A stretch of DNA of 64,000 bases from Kitasatospora cineracea. GTDB taxonomy: Bacteria > Actinomycetota > Actinomycetes > Streptomycetales > Streptomycetaceae. The notes under the pieces were generated by a model. It saw nothing but the letters and a program-made list of their open reading frames with translations, ran no database searches and was not told where the DNA came from. The stretch is taken from assembly GCF_003751605.1 (NCBI RefSeq), contig NZ_RJVJ01000001.1, positions 3,968,001 to 4,032,000 of the forward strand, given 5' to 3'. Shown in pieces: positions 41,158 to 49,245 of this stretch. The first letter of the stretch is position 1. The number at the start of each line of letters is the position of its first letter. A program made the position numbers and the translations under genes.

Positions 41158-42099
41158 GTGCCGGGACGGCGGGAGCGGGTGGTCGGGGCGGTGCTCGGCT
41201 CGGCGGTGGGGGACGCGCTCGGGGCGCCCTTCGAGTTCGGGCCGGCCGGGATGTTCGGGGCGCGGTTCCCCGGCGGGGCCGCGATGTGCGGGGGCGGCGG
41301 GTGGGAGCCCGGGGAGGCCACCGACGACACCCAGCTGGCCGTCCACCTCGGCGAGTCGCTGCTGGCGGCCGGCGGACTCGACCTGCCGGAGATGTTCGAA
41401 CGCTTCCGGAGCTGGGCGGCGGGCGACCCCAAGGACATCGGCATCCAGACCGAGATCGTGCTCGGCGGCGGCCTGCCCTGGGACCTCGCCGCGGCCGTCC
41501 ACTTCCGGACCGAGGGCCGGGCCGCCGGGAACGGCGCGCTGATGCGGGCCGTCACCGGCGCGGTGTGGTTCGCCCCGCAGGGGCGCGCGGCGACCATGGG
41601 TGCGGCTCGCCGGATCACCGCGCTCACCCACGGTGACGGCGCGGCCTGGGAGGGGACCGCGATCCTGCACGAACTGCTGCGCGTCGCGCTGGACGGCGGC
41701 GACCCGGTGGCGGCCGTTCCGGCGGCGCTGGCGGCGGTGCGGGACGAGCACCGGGAGCGGTGGGCGCGGGTGCTGGACGAGCGGTGGCGGCCGGAGCCGG
41801 CGACGGAGAGCAACGGGGCGGTGTGGGCCTGCCTCGGTTCGGCGGTGTGGGCGCTGCGGAGCACCGGGAGCTTCCCCGGCGCGCTGCGGGCGGTGATCGA
41901 CCTCGGGGGCGACACCGACACGACGGCCGCCGTCACCGGCGGGCTGGCGGGGGCGGTGTACGGGGCCGGGGCGATCCCCGGGGACTGGCGGGAGGCGCTG
42001 CACGTGCCGCTGCCCCCGACCGGGCGGGTGCTGCGGGCGGGGGAGTTGGCGGCGCTCGCGGTGGCGCTGGACGCGGGTGGGCGGGTGGCCGCGGAGTGA
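41158..42099 (+). CDS. ADP-ribosylglycohydrolase family protein
   Basis: 313 aa. The helical ADP-ribosylglycohydrolase fold is indicated by the metal-binding motifs TDDTQLAV (about 60) and DLGGDTDTTAAVTGGLAGA (about 255-275), and by GSAVGDALGAPFEF at the N-terminus. It would remove ADP-ribose from proteins or small molecules. GTG at 41158 has GGAGAG upstream. Confidence 0.9.
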   Translation: MPGRRERVVGAVLGSAVGDALGAPFEFGPAGMFGARFPGGAAMCGGGGWEPGEATDDTQLAVHLGESLLAAGGLDLPEMFERFRSWAAGDPKDIGIQTEIVLGGGLPWDLAAAVHFRTEGRAAGNGALMRAVTGAVWFAPQGRAATMGAARRITALTHGDGAAWEGTAILHELLRVALDGGDPVAAVPAALAAVRDEHRERWARVLDERWRPEPATESNGAVWACLGSAVWALRSTGSFPGALRAVIDLGGDTDTTAAVTGGLAGAVYGAGAIPGDWREALHVPLPPTGRVLRAGELAALAVALDAGGRVAAE

Positions 42100-42111
42100 A
42101 GGGGGTGCGGC

Positions 42112-43323
42112 TCAGGTGGTGAGGACCAGGCTGGCGTTGTGGCCGCCGAAGCCGAAGGCGTTGGTGAGGGCGGCGGTGTGGGGGAGCGGGCCGGCGGTGG
42201 TGACCAGGTCGAGCGGGAGGTCGGGGTCGGGGGCGGTGAGGTTGCGGACGGCGGGGGTGTGCTGGTGGTGGAGGGCGTAGGCGGTGGCGAGGGCGGAGAG
42301 GGCGCCGGCGGCGCCGAAGAGGTGGCCGGTCATCGACTTGGTGGCGGTGACGGCGGGGCGGTGGGGGCCGAAGACGCGGGTGAGGGTCTCGGCCTCGGTG
42401 AGGTCGCCCAGGGGGGTGGAGGTGGCGTGGGCGTGGACCAGGCCGATCGCCTCCGGGGGCAGGCCGGCGTCGGCGAGGGCGCGGCGGACGGCGCGGGTCT
42501 GGCCGTCGGGGTGGCCGGCGGTGATGTGGTGGGCGTCGGAGGTGACGGCGGCGCCGGCCAGGGTGGCGTAGCGGCGGGCGTCCGGGCGCAGGTCGGCGCG
42601 TTCGAGGACGAGCACCGCGGCGCCCTCGGCGATGACGAAGCCGTCGCGGCCGGTGTCGAAGGGACGGGAGGCGCCGGCCGGGTCGTCGTTGCGCAGCGAG
42701 TGGGCGCGGGCCTGGGCGAAGCCGGCCAGCGGGAGGGGGTGCAGGCAGGCTTCGGTGCCGCCGGCCACGACGACGTCGGCGCGGCCGAGCCGGATCAGGT
42801 CGAGGCCGAGGGCGACGGCCTCCGCGCCGGAGGCGCAGGCGCTGACGGGGGTGTGGGCGCCGGCCTTGGCGCCGAGGTCGATGGAGACCCAGGCGGCGGG
42901 GCCGTTGGCCATCAGCATCGGGACGGTGTGCGGGGAGACCTTGCGGACGCCGGAGCGTTCCAGCACGTCGTCCTGGTCGAGCATGGTGACCGCGCCGCCG
43001 GTGCCGGTGCCGATGACCACGGCGAGCCGTTCGCCCTCGACGGCGGGGCGCCCGGCGTCGGCCCAGGCCTCGCGGGCGGCGATCAGGGCGAGCTGTTCGC
43101 TGCGGTCCAGGCGGCGGGCCTCGATCCGGTCGAGGACGGTGGCGGGTTCGACGGCGAGCTGTCCGGCGATCCGGATCGGCAGGTCGGCGGCCCAGGGGCG
43201 GTCGAGGGCGCGGATGCCGTTGCGTCCTTCGCACATGGCCTGCCAGGTGGCGGGGGCGGTGCCGCCGAGCGGGGTGGTGGCCCCCAGGCCGGTGATGACG
43301 ACGGTGTCGTGGGCGGTGCGCAT
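42112..43323 (-). CDS. beta-ketoacyl-[acyl-carrier-protein] synthase (FabF-like), orphan
   Basis: 403 aa. The thiolase-fold active site is complete: C163 (SACASGAEA), H299 (HATSTPLGD) and H334 (KSMTGHLFGAAG). It condenses malonyl-ACP with an acyl-ACP. No ACP, chain-length factor or other fatty-acid gene is adjacent, so it is either an accessory FabF or the remnant of a larger pathway. ATG at 43323 has GGGAG upstream; an earlier ATG at 43353 would add 10 residues. Confidence 0.9.
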   Translation of the reverse strand: MRTAHDTVVITGLGATTPLGGTAPATWQAMCEGRNGIRALDRPWAADLPIRIAGQLAVEPATVLDRIEARRLDRSEQLALIAAREAWADAGRPAVEGERLAVVIGTGTGGAVTMLDQDDVLERSGVRKVSPHTVPMLMANGPAAWVSIDLGAKAGAHTPVSACASGAEAVALGLDLIRLGRADVVVAGGTEACLHPLPLAGFAQARAHSLRNDDPAGASRPFDTGRDGFVIAEGAAVLVLERADLRPDARRYATLAGAAVTSDAHHITAGHPDGQTRAVRRALADAGLPPEAIGLVHAHATSTPLGDLTEAETLTRVFGPHRPAVTATKSMTGHLFGAAGALSALATAYALHHQHTPAVRNLTAPDPDLPLDLVTTAGPLPHTAALTNAFGFGGHNASLVLTT

Positions 43324-43493
43324 GGCGATACTCCCGTTGTGATGGCAGCACAATGATCGGGCTCTCCGGCGTTCGGCCGGACGATCCGATAGGGCTCACT
43401 CTGCCAAGGGGAACGGGCGCGGAAGGCTGCCGAGCGGAACCGAGTCGCGCACGGTGGATTTGTAGGTTTACGACAAGTTTGACCGGCGGGGTG

Positions 43494-43650
43494 TCAGGGC
43501 AGCGGGGCGACGGCGCGCTCGTACTGTTCGAGCACCTCGGGGGCGAACGCCAGACTGCTCGTCAGCAGCAGGACGCTGCGCGGGCGGGCGGCGAACGCGG
43601 CCCGGCAGGAGCGGGCCCACGCTTCCCGGGTGGCATCGCGGCGGGCGCAG
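43494..43650 (-). pseudogene. C-terminal remnant of a TetR-like regulator
   Basis: The minus strand encodes ARSCRAAFAARPRSVLLLTS followed by LAFAPEVLEQYERAVAPLP and a stop. This resembles the last helices of a TetR C-terminal domain. No helix-turn-helix part is present upstream; the frame runs into unrelated sequence. It looks like a truncated relic. The assignment is by eye. Confidence 0.4.
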
Positions 43651-43749
43651 GGCGAGCGCCGTCGCGCCGCGATCCGCTCGCGGTCGAGCAGGGCCTTGCT
43701 GGGCCGTCCCCTCGCTGCCGCCCCCGTCGCGTGCCGTTTCGAGCACGCC

Positions 43750-43890
43750 AGGCGGATCGTCCCCGGGCTGCGCGCCGACCTCACCGCCTTCGCCCTCGAC
43801 CCGCTCACCATTGACGCCGACGCGTTCGCGGGGGCGGCGGTGCCGCTCGCCATGTCGAACGGTGTGGTGGCCAACCGGGGTGCTGTGTAG
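43750..43890 (+). pseudogene. C-terminal remnant of an amidohydrolase
   Basis: The plus strand encodes IVPGLRADLTAFALDPLTI followed by DADAFAGAAVPLAMSNGVV and a stop. This is the pattern of an amidohydrolase C-terminus, where the protein returns to the beta-sandwich. The catalytic domain is absent. The neighbouring TetR-like tail on the other strand suggests a deletion junction between 43650 and 43750. Confidence 0.5.
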
Positions 43891-43896
43891 GGGAGT

Positions 43897-44610
43897 TCAG
43901 GTCTCTGGCTGGAGCGGGGGTTGGGCCGGGTGGTCCAGGTAGGCGTGCAGGGCGGCCGCGCCCGTGAGGAGGGCGCGGCCGCGGGCGGTGAGGCGGGACT
44001 GCCAGGCGGCCAGGGTGGGGCGGACGGCTTCCGGGGAGCCTGCGGAGCGCAGGTGGTGCAGGATCTCGGCGGTGCGGGCCAGGCCGTGGCCGCCGCGGCG
44101 GAGCTGTTCGGCGAGCAGCAGCTCGCGGACCTGGGCGGGAGGGTAGACGCGGTAGCCGGTGCGGGCGTCCCGGGGCGGGGAGACCAGGCCCGCGCGTTCC
44201 CACGCGCGGAGGGTGGCCGGGCGCAGGCCGAGGCGGTGGGCGAGCGGGCCGATGTGGGTGCCGGGAGCGGCGGGCGGGTCGTCGGCGGGGAGGTGGTCGA
44301 GGGCGGTGCGGACGGCGTCCAGGGTGCGGCGGTCCTCGGCGAGCCGGGCGTGGCCGTCGTCGACCAGGCGCAGGGCCGCGGGCAGGTCGCCCACGTTGAC
44401 GGCCTGCATGATCGCGGTGGCGCCCGGGTGGCCGTGCCCCGGCAGCAGGGCGAGGAAGGCGCGCAGCGCCGCCGCGTGGCGCTCGCCGTAGCGCCGGTAC
44501 CCGTGGGCGGAACGGTCGGCGGGCGGCAGGACGCCCGCCCGCTCGTAGTTGCGCACCGCCTGGGTGGACAGGCCGTGCTCGCGGGCGAGGTCGATCGGGC
44601 GGAAGGACAT
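43897..44610 (-). CDS. MerR-family regulator with two helix-turn-helix domains (TioE-like)
   Basis: 237 aa. A first MerR HTH lies at about 1-60 (FRPIDLAREHGLSTQAVRNY, wing HGYRRY) and a second at about 118-180 (HIGPLAHRLGLRPATLRAWE, wing TGYRVY). Two tandem HTH units in one chain are the feature of the TioE group. ATG at 44610. It is divergent from the erythromycin-esterase-family gene, and an inverted repeat lies in the shared gap, so it probably regulates that gene and itself. Confidence 0.85.
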   Translation of the reverse strand: MSFRPIDLAREHGLSTQAVRNYERAGVLPPADRSAHGYRRYGERHAAALRAFLALLPGHGHPGATAIMQAVNVGDLPAALRLVDDGHARLAEDRRTLDAVRTALDHLPADDPPAAPGTHIGPLAHRLGLRPATLRAWERAGLVSPPRDARTGYRVYPPAQVRELLLAEQLRRGGHGLARTAEILHHLRSAGSPEAVRPTLAAWQSRLTARGRALLTGAAALHAYLDHPAQPPLQPET

Positions 44611-44622
44611 GGGGTTTGAAGG

Positions 44623-44656
44623 TTTTCTGCTCGATTCCCGGGCCGGGAGCGGAAAA
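44623..44656. promoter_or_regulatory. candidate MerR-type dyad operator
   Basis: TTTTCTGCTC and GAGCGGAAAA form an imperfect inverted repeat centred at 44639-44640, enclosing a smaller TCCCGG/CCGGGA repeat. It sits in the 72-bp divergent gap. Confidence 0.5.
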
Positions 44657-44682
44657 GTTTACACCGTGGCTTCAACGATACG

Positions 44683-45930
44683 GTGGAAGTCGTGACTCCC
44701 CAGCTCAGGGCCGCCGCCCGCCCCTTCTCCGCCGCCGCCCTCACCGACCTCGTCCCCGCCGGCACCCGGCTGCTCGCCCTCGGCGAACCCACCCACGGCG
44801 CCGAGGAGTTCCTCGACCTCCGCAACGAGCTCTTCCGCCACCTGGTCACCGCGCACGGCTACCGCTCGATCGCGGTCGAGAGCGACTGCCTGGCCGCCCT
44901 CGCCGTCGACGCGTACGTCGGCGGTGCGGCGGGCGAGTTGGACACCGTGGTGCGGGAAGGGTTCGGCCACGGGTTCGGGGAGTACGCCGGGAACCGCGAA
45001 CTCGTGCGCTGGATGCGGGAGTTCAACGCCGGAGCGGAAGAGGGGGAACGGCTGAGGCTCTACGGGGCGGACGGGCCGCTGGAGATGACCGGGGCCGCCG
45101 CACCCGGCCCCGCGCTGATCCGGCTGCACGACTTCCTGGCCGAACGGCTCCCGGCCGAACTGCTGCCCGAACGCGAGGAGTTGCTGCGCCGGTGCGGGCC
45201 GGACGACCGCTGGACCGAACCCGCCGCCGCACTCGACCCGGCCCGCTCGGTGGGGCGCACCGCGGACGCCGACCGACTGCGGCTGCTCGCTGACGAGTTG
45301 GGGCTGCTGCTGGCCGCGCACCGGCCACAGTTCCACGCGGACGCGGACGCGGACGCGCTCTGGCGGGCCGAACTCGACGCCCGCACCGCCACCGGACTGC
45401 TCCGCTACCACGCGGCGACCGCCGGGGACGGGCCCGACCGGCTCAACTCCCTGATGCGGCAACGCGACTTGATGATCGCCGACAACCTCGAGGCGATCCT
45501 CCGCCGCGAGGCCCGCCGTGGCCCGACCCTCGCCTTCGCCCACAACCGGCACCTGCAGCGCGAGGCCAGCCGCATCCCGCTCGGCGACCGCCAACTCCTG
45601 TGGTGGAGCGCCGGATCCCTCCTCGAGTCCCGCCTCGGCGACGGCTACACCTTCCTCGCCACCACCTTCGGCCACCGCGCCCCCGACGACCACCCGGCCC
45701 CCGACACCCTCGAAGGTCTCCTCGCCACCCTCCCGGAACCGCGCACCGTCCTCGACCCCGGACTGCTCGCAGCAGCGCTGGGGGAGGCGGGGGAGGTGGG
45801 GGCGGTGAGGGCGCGGGTGCCGGCGGACCACACGTACTTCGGGTTGGATCCGGAGGCGTTGGGGTGGGTGGACGGGGTGGTGTTCGTGCGGGACATCGCG
45901 CGGCAGCAGGGGCTGTTCGGGGGAGGGTGA
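44683..45930 (+). CDS. erythromycin esterase family protein
   Basis: 415 aa. The Ere-type active-site elements are present: GEPTHGAEEFLDLRNELF near residue 32 (E and H), RSIAVESD near 62, and AHNRHLQR near 285 (second catalytic H). Some members open macrolide lactones; others act on succinoglycan or unknown esters, so a resistance role is not proven. GTG at 44683 or 44692. The last 40 codons are repeated just downstream in a second, broken copy. Confidence 0.85.
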   Translation: MEVVTPQLRAAARPFSAAALTDLVPAGTRLLALGEPTHGAEEFLDLRNELFRHLVTAHGYRSIAVESDCLAALAVDAYVGGAAGELDTVVREGFGHGFGEYAGNRELVRWMREFNAGAEEGERLRLYGADGPLEMTGAAAPGPALIRLHDFLAERLPAELLPEREELLRRCGPDDRWTEPAAALDPARSVGRTADADRLRLLADELGLLLAAHRPQFHADADADALWRAELDARTATGLLRYHAATAGDGPDRLNSLMRQRDLMIADNLEAILRREARRGPTLAFAHNRHLQREASRIPLGDRQLLWWSAGSLLESRLGDGYTFLATTFGHRAPDDHPAPDTLEGLLATLPEPRTVLDPGLLAAALGEAGEVGAVRARVPADHTYFGLDPEALGWVDGVVFVRDIARQQGLFGGG

Positions 45931-46072
45931 GGGAGAGGGCTGGAATGGCTCGCGGCAGCGCTGGGGGAGACGGGGGAGGTGGGGGTGGTGAGGGCGCGGG
46001 TGCCGGCGGACCACACGTACTTCGGGTTGGATCCGGAGGCGTTGGGGTGGGTGGACGGGTGGTGCTCGTGCG
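45766..46072 (+). repeat. direct duplication of the 3' end of the esterase gene
   Basis: Copy 1 is 45766-45890 (inside the gene) and copy 2 is 45949-46072, 183 bp further. Identity is high, including GCGGACCACACGTACTTCGG and GATCCGGAGGCGTTGGGGTG. Copy 2 has lost one G in the GACGGGG run, which shifts its frame. Copy 2 has no gene body in front of it. Confidence 0.88.
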
Positions 46073-46148
46073 GCAGGGTTGAGGGAGGCGGGGGCTCCGG
46101 CTGGGGAAATGGGTGGCCGGGGTGGGGGCGGGTGGGGAGGATGGCGGG

Positions 46149-47654
46149 ATGCGGCGTGTGTGGGAGGGGCTGGCGGGGAACCCGGCGTTGCCGGGGGAGG
46201 CGGTGGAGCGGCTGGTCGGGCTGGTCGAGCCGGACCTCTCGGCGGAGTTGGTCGAGCGGGCGGACCTGACCGACCGGCAGGTCGAGGTGCTGGCGGAGCG
46301 CGGGATCGCGGTGGCCGGGCGCCTGGTGGAGGCCGGGCGGCTGGCGGTGGAGCGGGTCGACCCCCGGCGGCAGCCGATCGCCGCGCTGGCGCTGCTGCGG
46401 GCCGGGCGGGCACCCGCCGGGTGGGCGGAGCTGCTGGCCGAACGGCGGGAGCTGTGGCCCGAGTTGGCCGCCACCGAGTGGCTGCCGGTCGAAGTCGCGC
46501 GGCGGCTGCTCGCCGGGGCGGACCGGCAGGTCCTGGTGGAGCTCGCCGAGGCGCAGCCCGACCCGGGCGTCCTCGCCGTTCTCGCCGCGCACCCCTCGCA
46601 GCACGTCCGGCAGGCCGTCGCCTGGAATCCGGCCGCCCCGCCCGCCGTCCTCGCCGACCTGCTGAACGACCGTCCGCCGCTGGAGAGTTGCGAGGTCTGC
46701 GAACGCCACCCCGTCCCGTGGACGCACCCGCCGGACTGCCCGGACCCGGACTGCGACCTGCCGGGCGGGGCGGCCTGCGACGGCAGCCACCAGTACGCCC
46801 GGCACACGATCGTGGCGGCGGCCCTCGCGCACCCGGCCGTGCCCGCGGCCGACGCCCGGCGCCACCTGGGCGACGCGTCCCCGTTCCTGCGGGCCCGGCT
46901 CGCCGGGCACCCCGGCCTCGACCCGGACGCGTACGCGCAACTCGCCGCCGACTCCGCGCTGTGGGTGCTCGAGGAGCTGGCCGGGAACCCGGCGATCGGG
47001 GAGGGGCTGATCCGCCGGCTCGCCACCGTCCCGCACGAGTCGGTGCGCCGGGCGGTGGTCGGCAACCCGGCCGTGCCGTTGGACGTCCTGGAGCGGGCGG
47101 GGGAGGGCGTCGTCCTCAAGCTCGGGACGATGCTGCCGCCCCGGATCGCCGCCGCCGACCCCGCCGAGACCGAGCGGCTCGCCGCCTCCGCGGACCCCGA
47201 GCTGCGCCGCCTGCTCGCGCTGCGCCGCGACCTGCCGCCGTCCGTCCGGGACCGGCTCGCCGACGACCCGGCGGCCAAGGTCGCCAACGCCGTCGCGCCC
47301 CACCCCGGCCTGGACGAACGGCAGTTGAGGGCCGTGCACCGGCGCCACGGCCGCGCCGCCGGCCCCGGCATCGCCGCCAACCCGGACGCTACGACCGCCC
47401 TGCTGCGGGCCCTGGTCACCGCCGAGCACAACGTCGCCACCCTGCGGGCCGTCGCCCGCCACCCCGCCGCCGACGGCCCGACCCTGACCGCCTGCCTGCG
47501 CGACCGCCGGGCCCGCGAGCGGGCCGCCGCCCACCCGGCCCTGCCGCTCGACCGGATCCGCGCCCTGCTCGCCGACCCCGCCACCGCCCACCTGGCCGCC
47601 GCCAACCCGGCCCTCCTGGCCGCCGACCTGCTGCGCCTGATGCCCCCGCCGTGA
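46149..47654 (+). CDS. leucine-rich-repeat-variant/HEAT-like repeat protein with cysteine cluster
   Basis: 501 aa made of about 24-residue helical repeats with a recurring NPA/HPA element (AGNPALPGEAVERL, AAHPSQHVRQAVAWNPAAPP, VVGNPAVPLDVLERA, AHPALPLDRIRALL). Around residue 180-210 is an insertion with C181, C184, C197, C202 and C210, which could hold a metal or an iron-sulfur cluster; LRV proteins of nitrogen fixers carry such a cluster at the N-terminus. No membrane segment or signal. ATG at 46149 has GGGAGGA upstream. A role in protein binding is likely; nothing more specific can be said. Confidence 0.72.
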   Translation: MRRVWEGLAGNPALPGEAVERLVGLVEPDLSAELVERADLTDRQVEVLAERGIAVAGRLVEAGRLAVERVDPRRQPIAALALLRAGRAPAGWAELLAERRELWPELAATEWLPVEVARRLLAGADRQVLVELAEAQPDPGVLAVLAAHPSQHVRQAVAWNPAAPPAVLADLLNDRPPLESCEVCERHPVPWTHPPDCPDPDCDLPGGAACDGSHQYARHTIVAAALAHPAVPAADARRHLGDASPFLRARLAGHPGLDPDAYAQLAADSALWVLEELAGNPAIGEGLIRRLATVPHESVRRAVVGNPAVPLDVLERAGEGVVLKLGTMLPPRIAAADPAETERLAASADPELRRLLALRRDLPPSVRDRLADDPAAKVANAVAPHPGLDERQLRAVHRRHGRAAGPGIAANPDATTALLRALVTAEHNVATLRAVARHPAADGPTLTACLRDRRARERAAAHPALPLDRIRALLADPATAHLAAANPALLAADLLRLMPPP

Positions 47655-47680
47655 AAGCGGGCCCGCCCCGGACACGCCGG

Positions 47681-47718
47681 CGCGGGCCGCCCCCCGGGGA
47701 GACGGGGGACGGCCCGCG
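47681..47718. terminator. bidirectional terminator between the repeat-protein and pnuC-like genes
   Basis: CGCGGGCCGCCCCC pairs with GGGGGACGGCCCGCG (one mismatch) between two convergent stop codons. Confidence 0.7.
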
Positions 47719-47732
47719 GGCAGCGGGAGCCG

Positions 47733-48425
47733 TCAGCGGGTGGTCTCCTCCCGGCCCTCGACCAGGACGGCGGGCTCCAGCGGGGAGGCAATCTCCTGCG
47801 GCTTGCTGCGCGAGGCCCAGTCGCGGATGCCGAGCACCACCATGACGAAGAAGATCGAGTACACGATGCCGGAGAAGTACAGCTCCGAGTGCACCGCCAG
47901 CGGCACGCCGACCAGGTCGACCGCCAGCCAGACGAACCAGAACTCGATGTAGCGGCGGGCCTGGCTGTACATGGCGAGGATCGAGCCGACGAAGATCCAG
48001 GCGTCCGCGCTCACCATCCACATCGGCGCGCCGGGGTAGAACGAGGCGTCCTGCCACCTCAGCACCGCGGCGAACGCGACCGTGCCGAGCACCATCGCGG
48101 CTATCAGCACCGCGCGCTCGCCCCAGTTCGCCCAGCGGACATTGATGGCGCCCTCCTGCTCGCGGCTGCGCTTCCAGGTCGCCCAGCCCCAGGACGCCGA
48201 GACGATGATCACGACCTGCCGGGCGGCGTTGCCGCCGAGGTGCACGTTCAGGCTGGCGACCAGCAGGAACACCGAGCCGAGGATCTGCACCGGCCAGGCC
48301 ACCAGCGACCGGCGCAGGGCCAGCCAGACGGTGGCGAGCGCCAGGATGTTGCCCAGGAAGTCGGACCAGTAGACGGGGAGGCCGAAGAAGCTGAACTGCT
48401 CGTTCAACCAGTGGAATGCGCTCAT
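47733..48425 (-). CDS. PnuC-family vitamin transporter (nicotinamide riboside or riboflavin)
   Basis: 230 aa with about seven membrane helices and the aromatic-rich substrate motifs of the PnuC fold (SASWGWATWKR, FWFVWLAVDLVGVPL, YFSGIVYSIFFVMVV). PnuC members move nicotinamide riboside, thiamine (PnuT) or riboflavin (PnuX/RibM) by facilitated diffusion coupled to phosphorylation inside the cell. Because the next cluster has a riboflavin kinase and other flavin enzymes, riboflavin is a real possibility; no FMN or TPP riboswitch is seen upstream. ATG at 48425 has AAGGTGTGAG upstream. Confidence 0.85.
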   Translation of the reverse strand: MSAFHWLNEQFSFFGLPVYWSDFLGNILALATVWLALRRSLVAWPVQILGSVFLLVASLNVHLGGNAARQVVIIVSASWGWATWKRSREQEGAINVRWANWGERAVLIAAMVLGTVAFAAVLRWQDASFYPGAPMWMVSADAWIFVGSILAMYSQARRYIEFWFVWLAVDLVGVPLAVHSELYFSGIVYSIFFVMVVLGIRDWASRSKPQEIASPLEPAVLVEGREETTR

Positions 48426-48438
48426 GACTCACACCTTT

Positions 48439-48777
48439 GTTCGTACGGAGCGAGGTGGTGGGGGAGGGGCGGCCGGCCCGTGGAGGGGGGGGAGGGGTCG
48501 GCCAGGCACGCGGGCATCGGGCGCAGTGACGGGGTGGGGGTGGGGGTGCGTGCGGGGAGTGTGGAGGGGGTTCGTTGCGGAGCGAGGTGGTGGGGGGAGG
48601 GGCAGCCGACCCGTGGAGGGGGGAGGGGTCGGCCGGGGCACGCGGGCATCGGGCGCAGTGACGGGGTGGGGGTGGGGGTGCGTGCGGGGGGTGCGGAGGG
48701 GGTTCGTTGCGGAGCGGGGTGGTGCGGTGGGGGTGGGGGTGGGGGTGCGTGCGGGGAGGGGGCGGGGAGTGCGGAGG
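48439..48777. repeat. 131-bp tandem repeat upstream of the pnuC-like gene
   Basis: Copies start at 48439, 48570 and 48702, with units of 131, 132 and a shortened third unit of about 75 bp. Each begins GTTCG-T-GCGGAGCG-GGTGGTG and contains CACGCGGGCATCGGGCGCAG then GTGACGGGGTGGGGGTGGGG and GTGCGTGCGGGG. The strand is strongly G-rich, with many runs of three or more G. It fills most of the 400-bp gap between the riboflavin kinase terminator and the transporter start. Confidence 0.9.
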
Positions 48778-48780
48778 GAC

Positions 48781-48821
48781 GGTCGGCCCCGCCGGGAAGC
48801 GGGGGAGAGGCGGGGCCGACC
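48781..48821. terminator. terminator of the flavin cluster
   Basis: GGTCGGCCCCGCC and its exact complement (13-bp stem, 15-nt loop) 5 nt after the riboflavin kinase stop. It separates that cluster from the pnuC-like gene. Confidence 0.8.
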
Positions 48822-48825
48822 GGGT

Positions 48826-49245
48826 TCAGGGGGTGGGGGTGGCGGGGCGGGGTGCGGAGGCCAGCAGGGCGTCCGAGCGGCGGACGTCCTCGCGGGCGGC
48901 GCGCAGCAGGTCGTCGACGTCGGCGAACTTCTCGGTGTCGCGCAGCCGGGCGACGAACCACAGCTCGACGCGTTCGCCGTACAGGTCGTCCGAGGTGTCG
49001 TGGCAGTGGACCTCGACGTGCACCTCGGACGAGTCGCCGAACGTCGGGTTGGTCCCGATGCTGATCGTCGCCCGGTGCACGCCCCCGATCGCCGGGCGGG
49101 CCAGCCAGCCGCTGTAGATCGCGGGCGGCGGGACGGCCGTGCCGGGTGCGGGGGAGAGGTTCGCGGTGGGGAAGCCGAGGCCCTTCCCCCGGCCGGCGCC
49201 GTGAACGACCGTGCCGACCAGAGGAGTTGACGGGAACTCAGCCAT
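48826..49245 (-). CDS. stand-alone riboflavin kinase
   Basis: 139 aa, equal to the RFK half of the usual bifunctional RibF, without the FAD synthetase half. The ATP/riboflavin motif GRGKGLGFPTANL, with the metal-binding PTAN, is at about 19-31; SIGTNPTFGDSSEVHVEVH and the catalytic E of VELWFVARLR follow. It makes FMN from riboflavin. ATG at 49245 overlaps the flavin reductase gene by 8 nt, so the two are coupled. A single-domain kinase beside an FMN-using monooxygenase matches the RcaA activity of riboflavin catabolism. Confidence 0.88.
   Translation of the reverse strand: MAEFPSTPLVGTVVHGAGRGKGLGFPTANLSPAPGTAVPPPAIYSGWLARPAIGGVHRATISIGTNPTFGDSSEVHVEVHCHDTSDDLYGERVELWFVARLRDTEKFADVDDLLRAAREDVRRSDALLASAPRPATPTP

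Noticed and set aside
43353..43490. Gene between the ketosynthase and the TetR-like remnant
   Set aside because: No frame with plausible composition or a start with a ribosome binding site.
44683..45930. Calling this a proven macrolide-resistance gene
   Set aside because: The Ere family is broad; catalytic elements are present but macrolide specificity cannot be read from the sequence.
48439..48777. CRISPR array
   Set aside because: Repeat units are about 131 bp and contiguous, without 20-40 bp spacers; no cas genes are present.
48426..48825. FMN or TPP riboswitch upstream of the PnuC-like gene
   Set aside because: The region is the 131-bp G-rich repeat and has none of the conserved aptamer sequence blocks on the minus strand.
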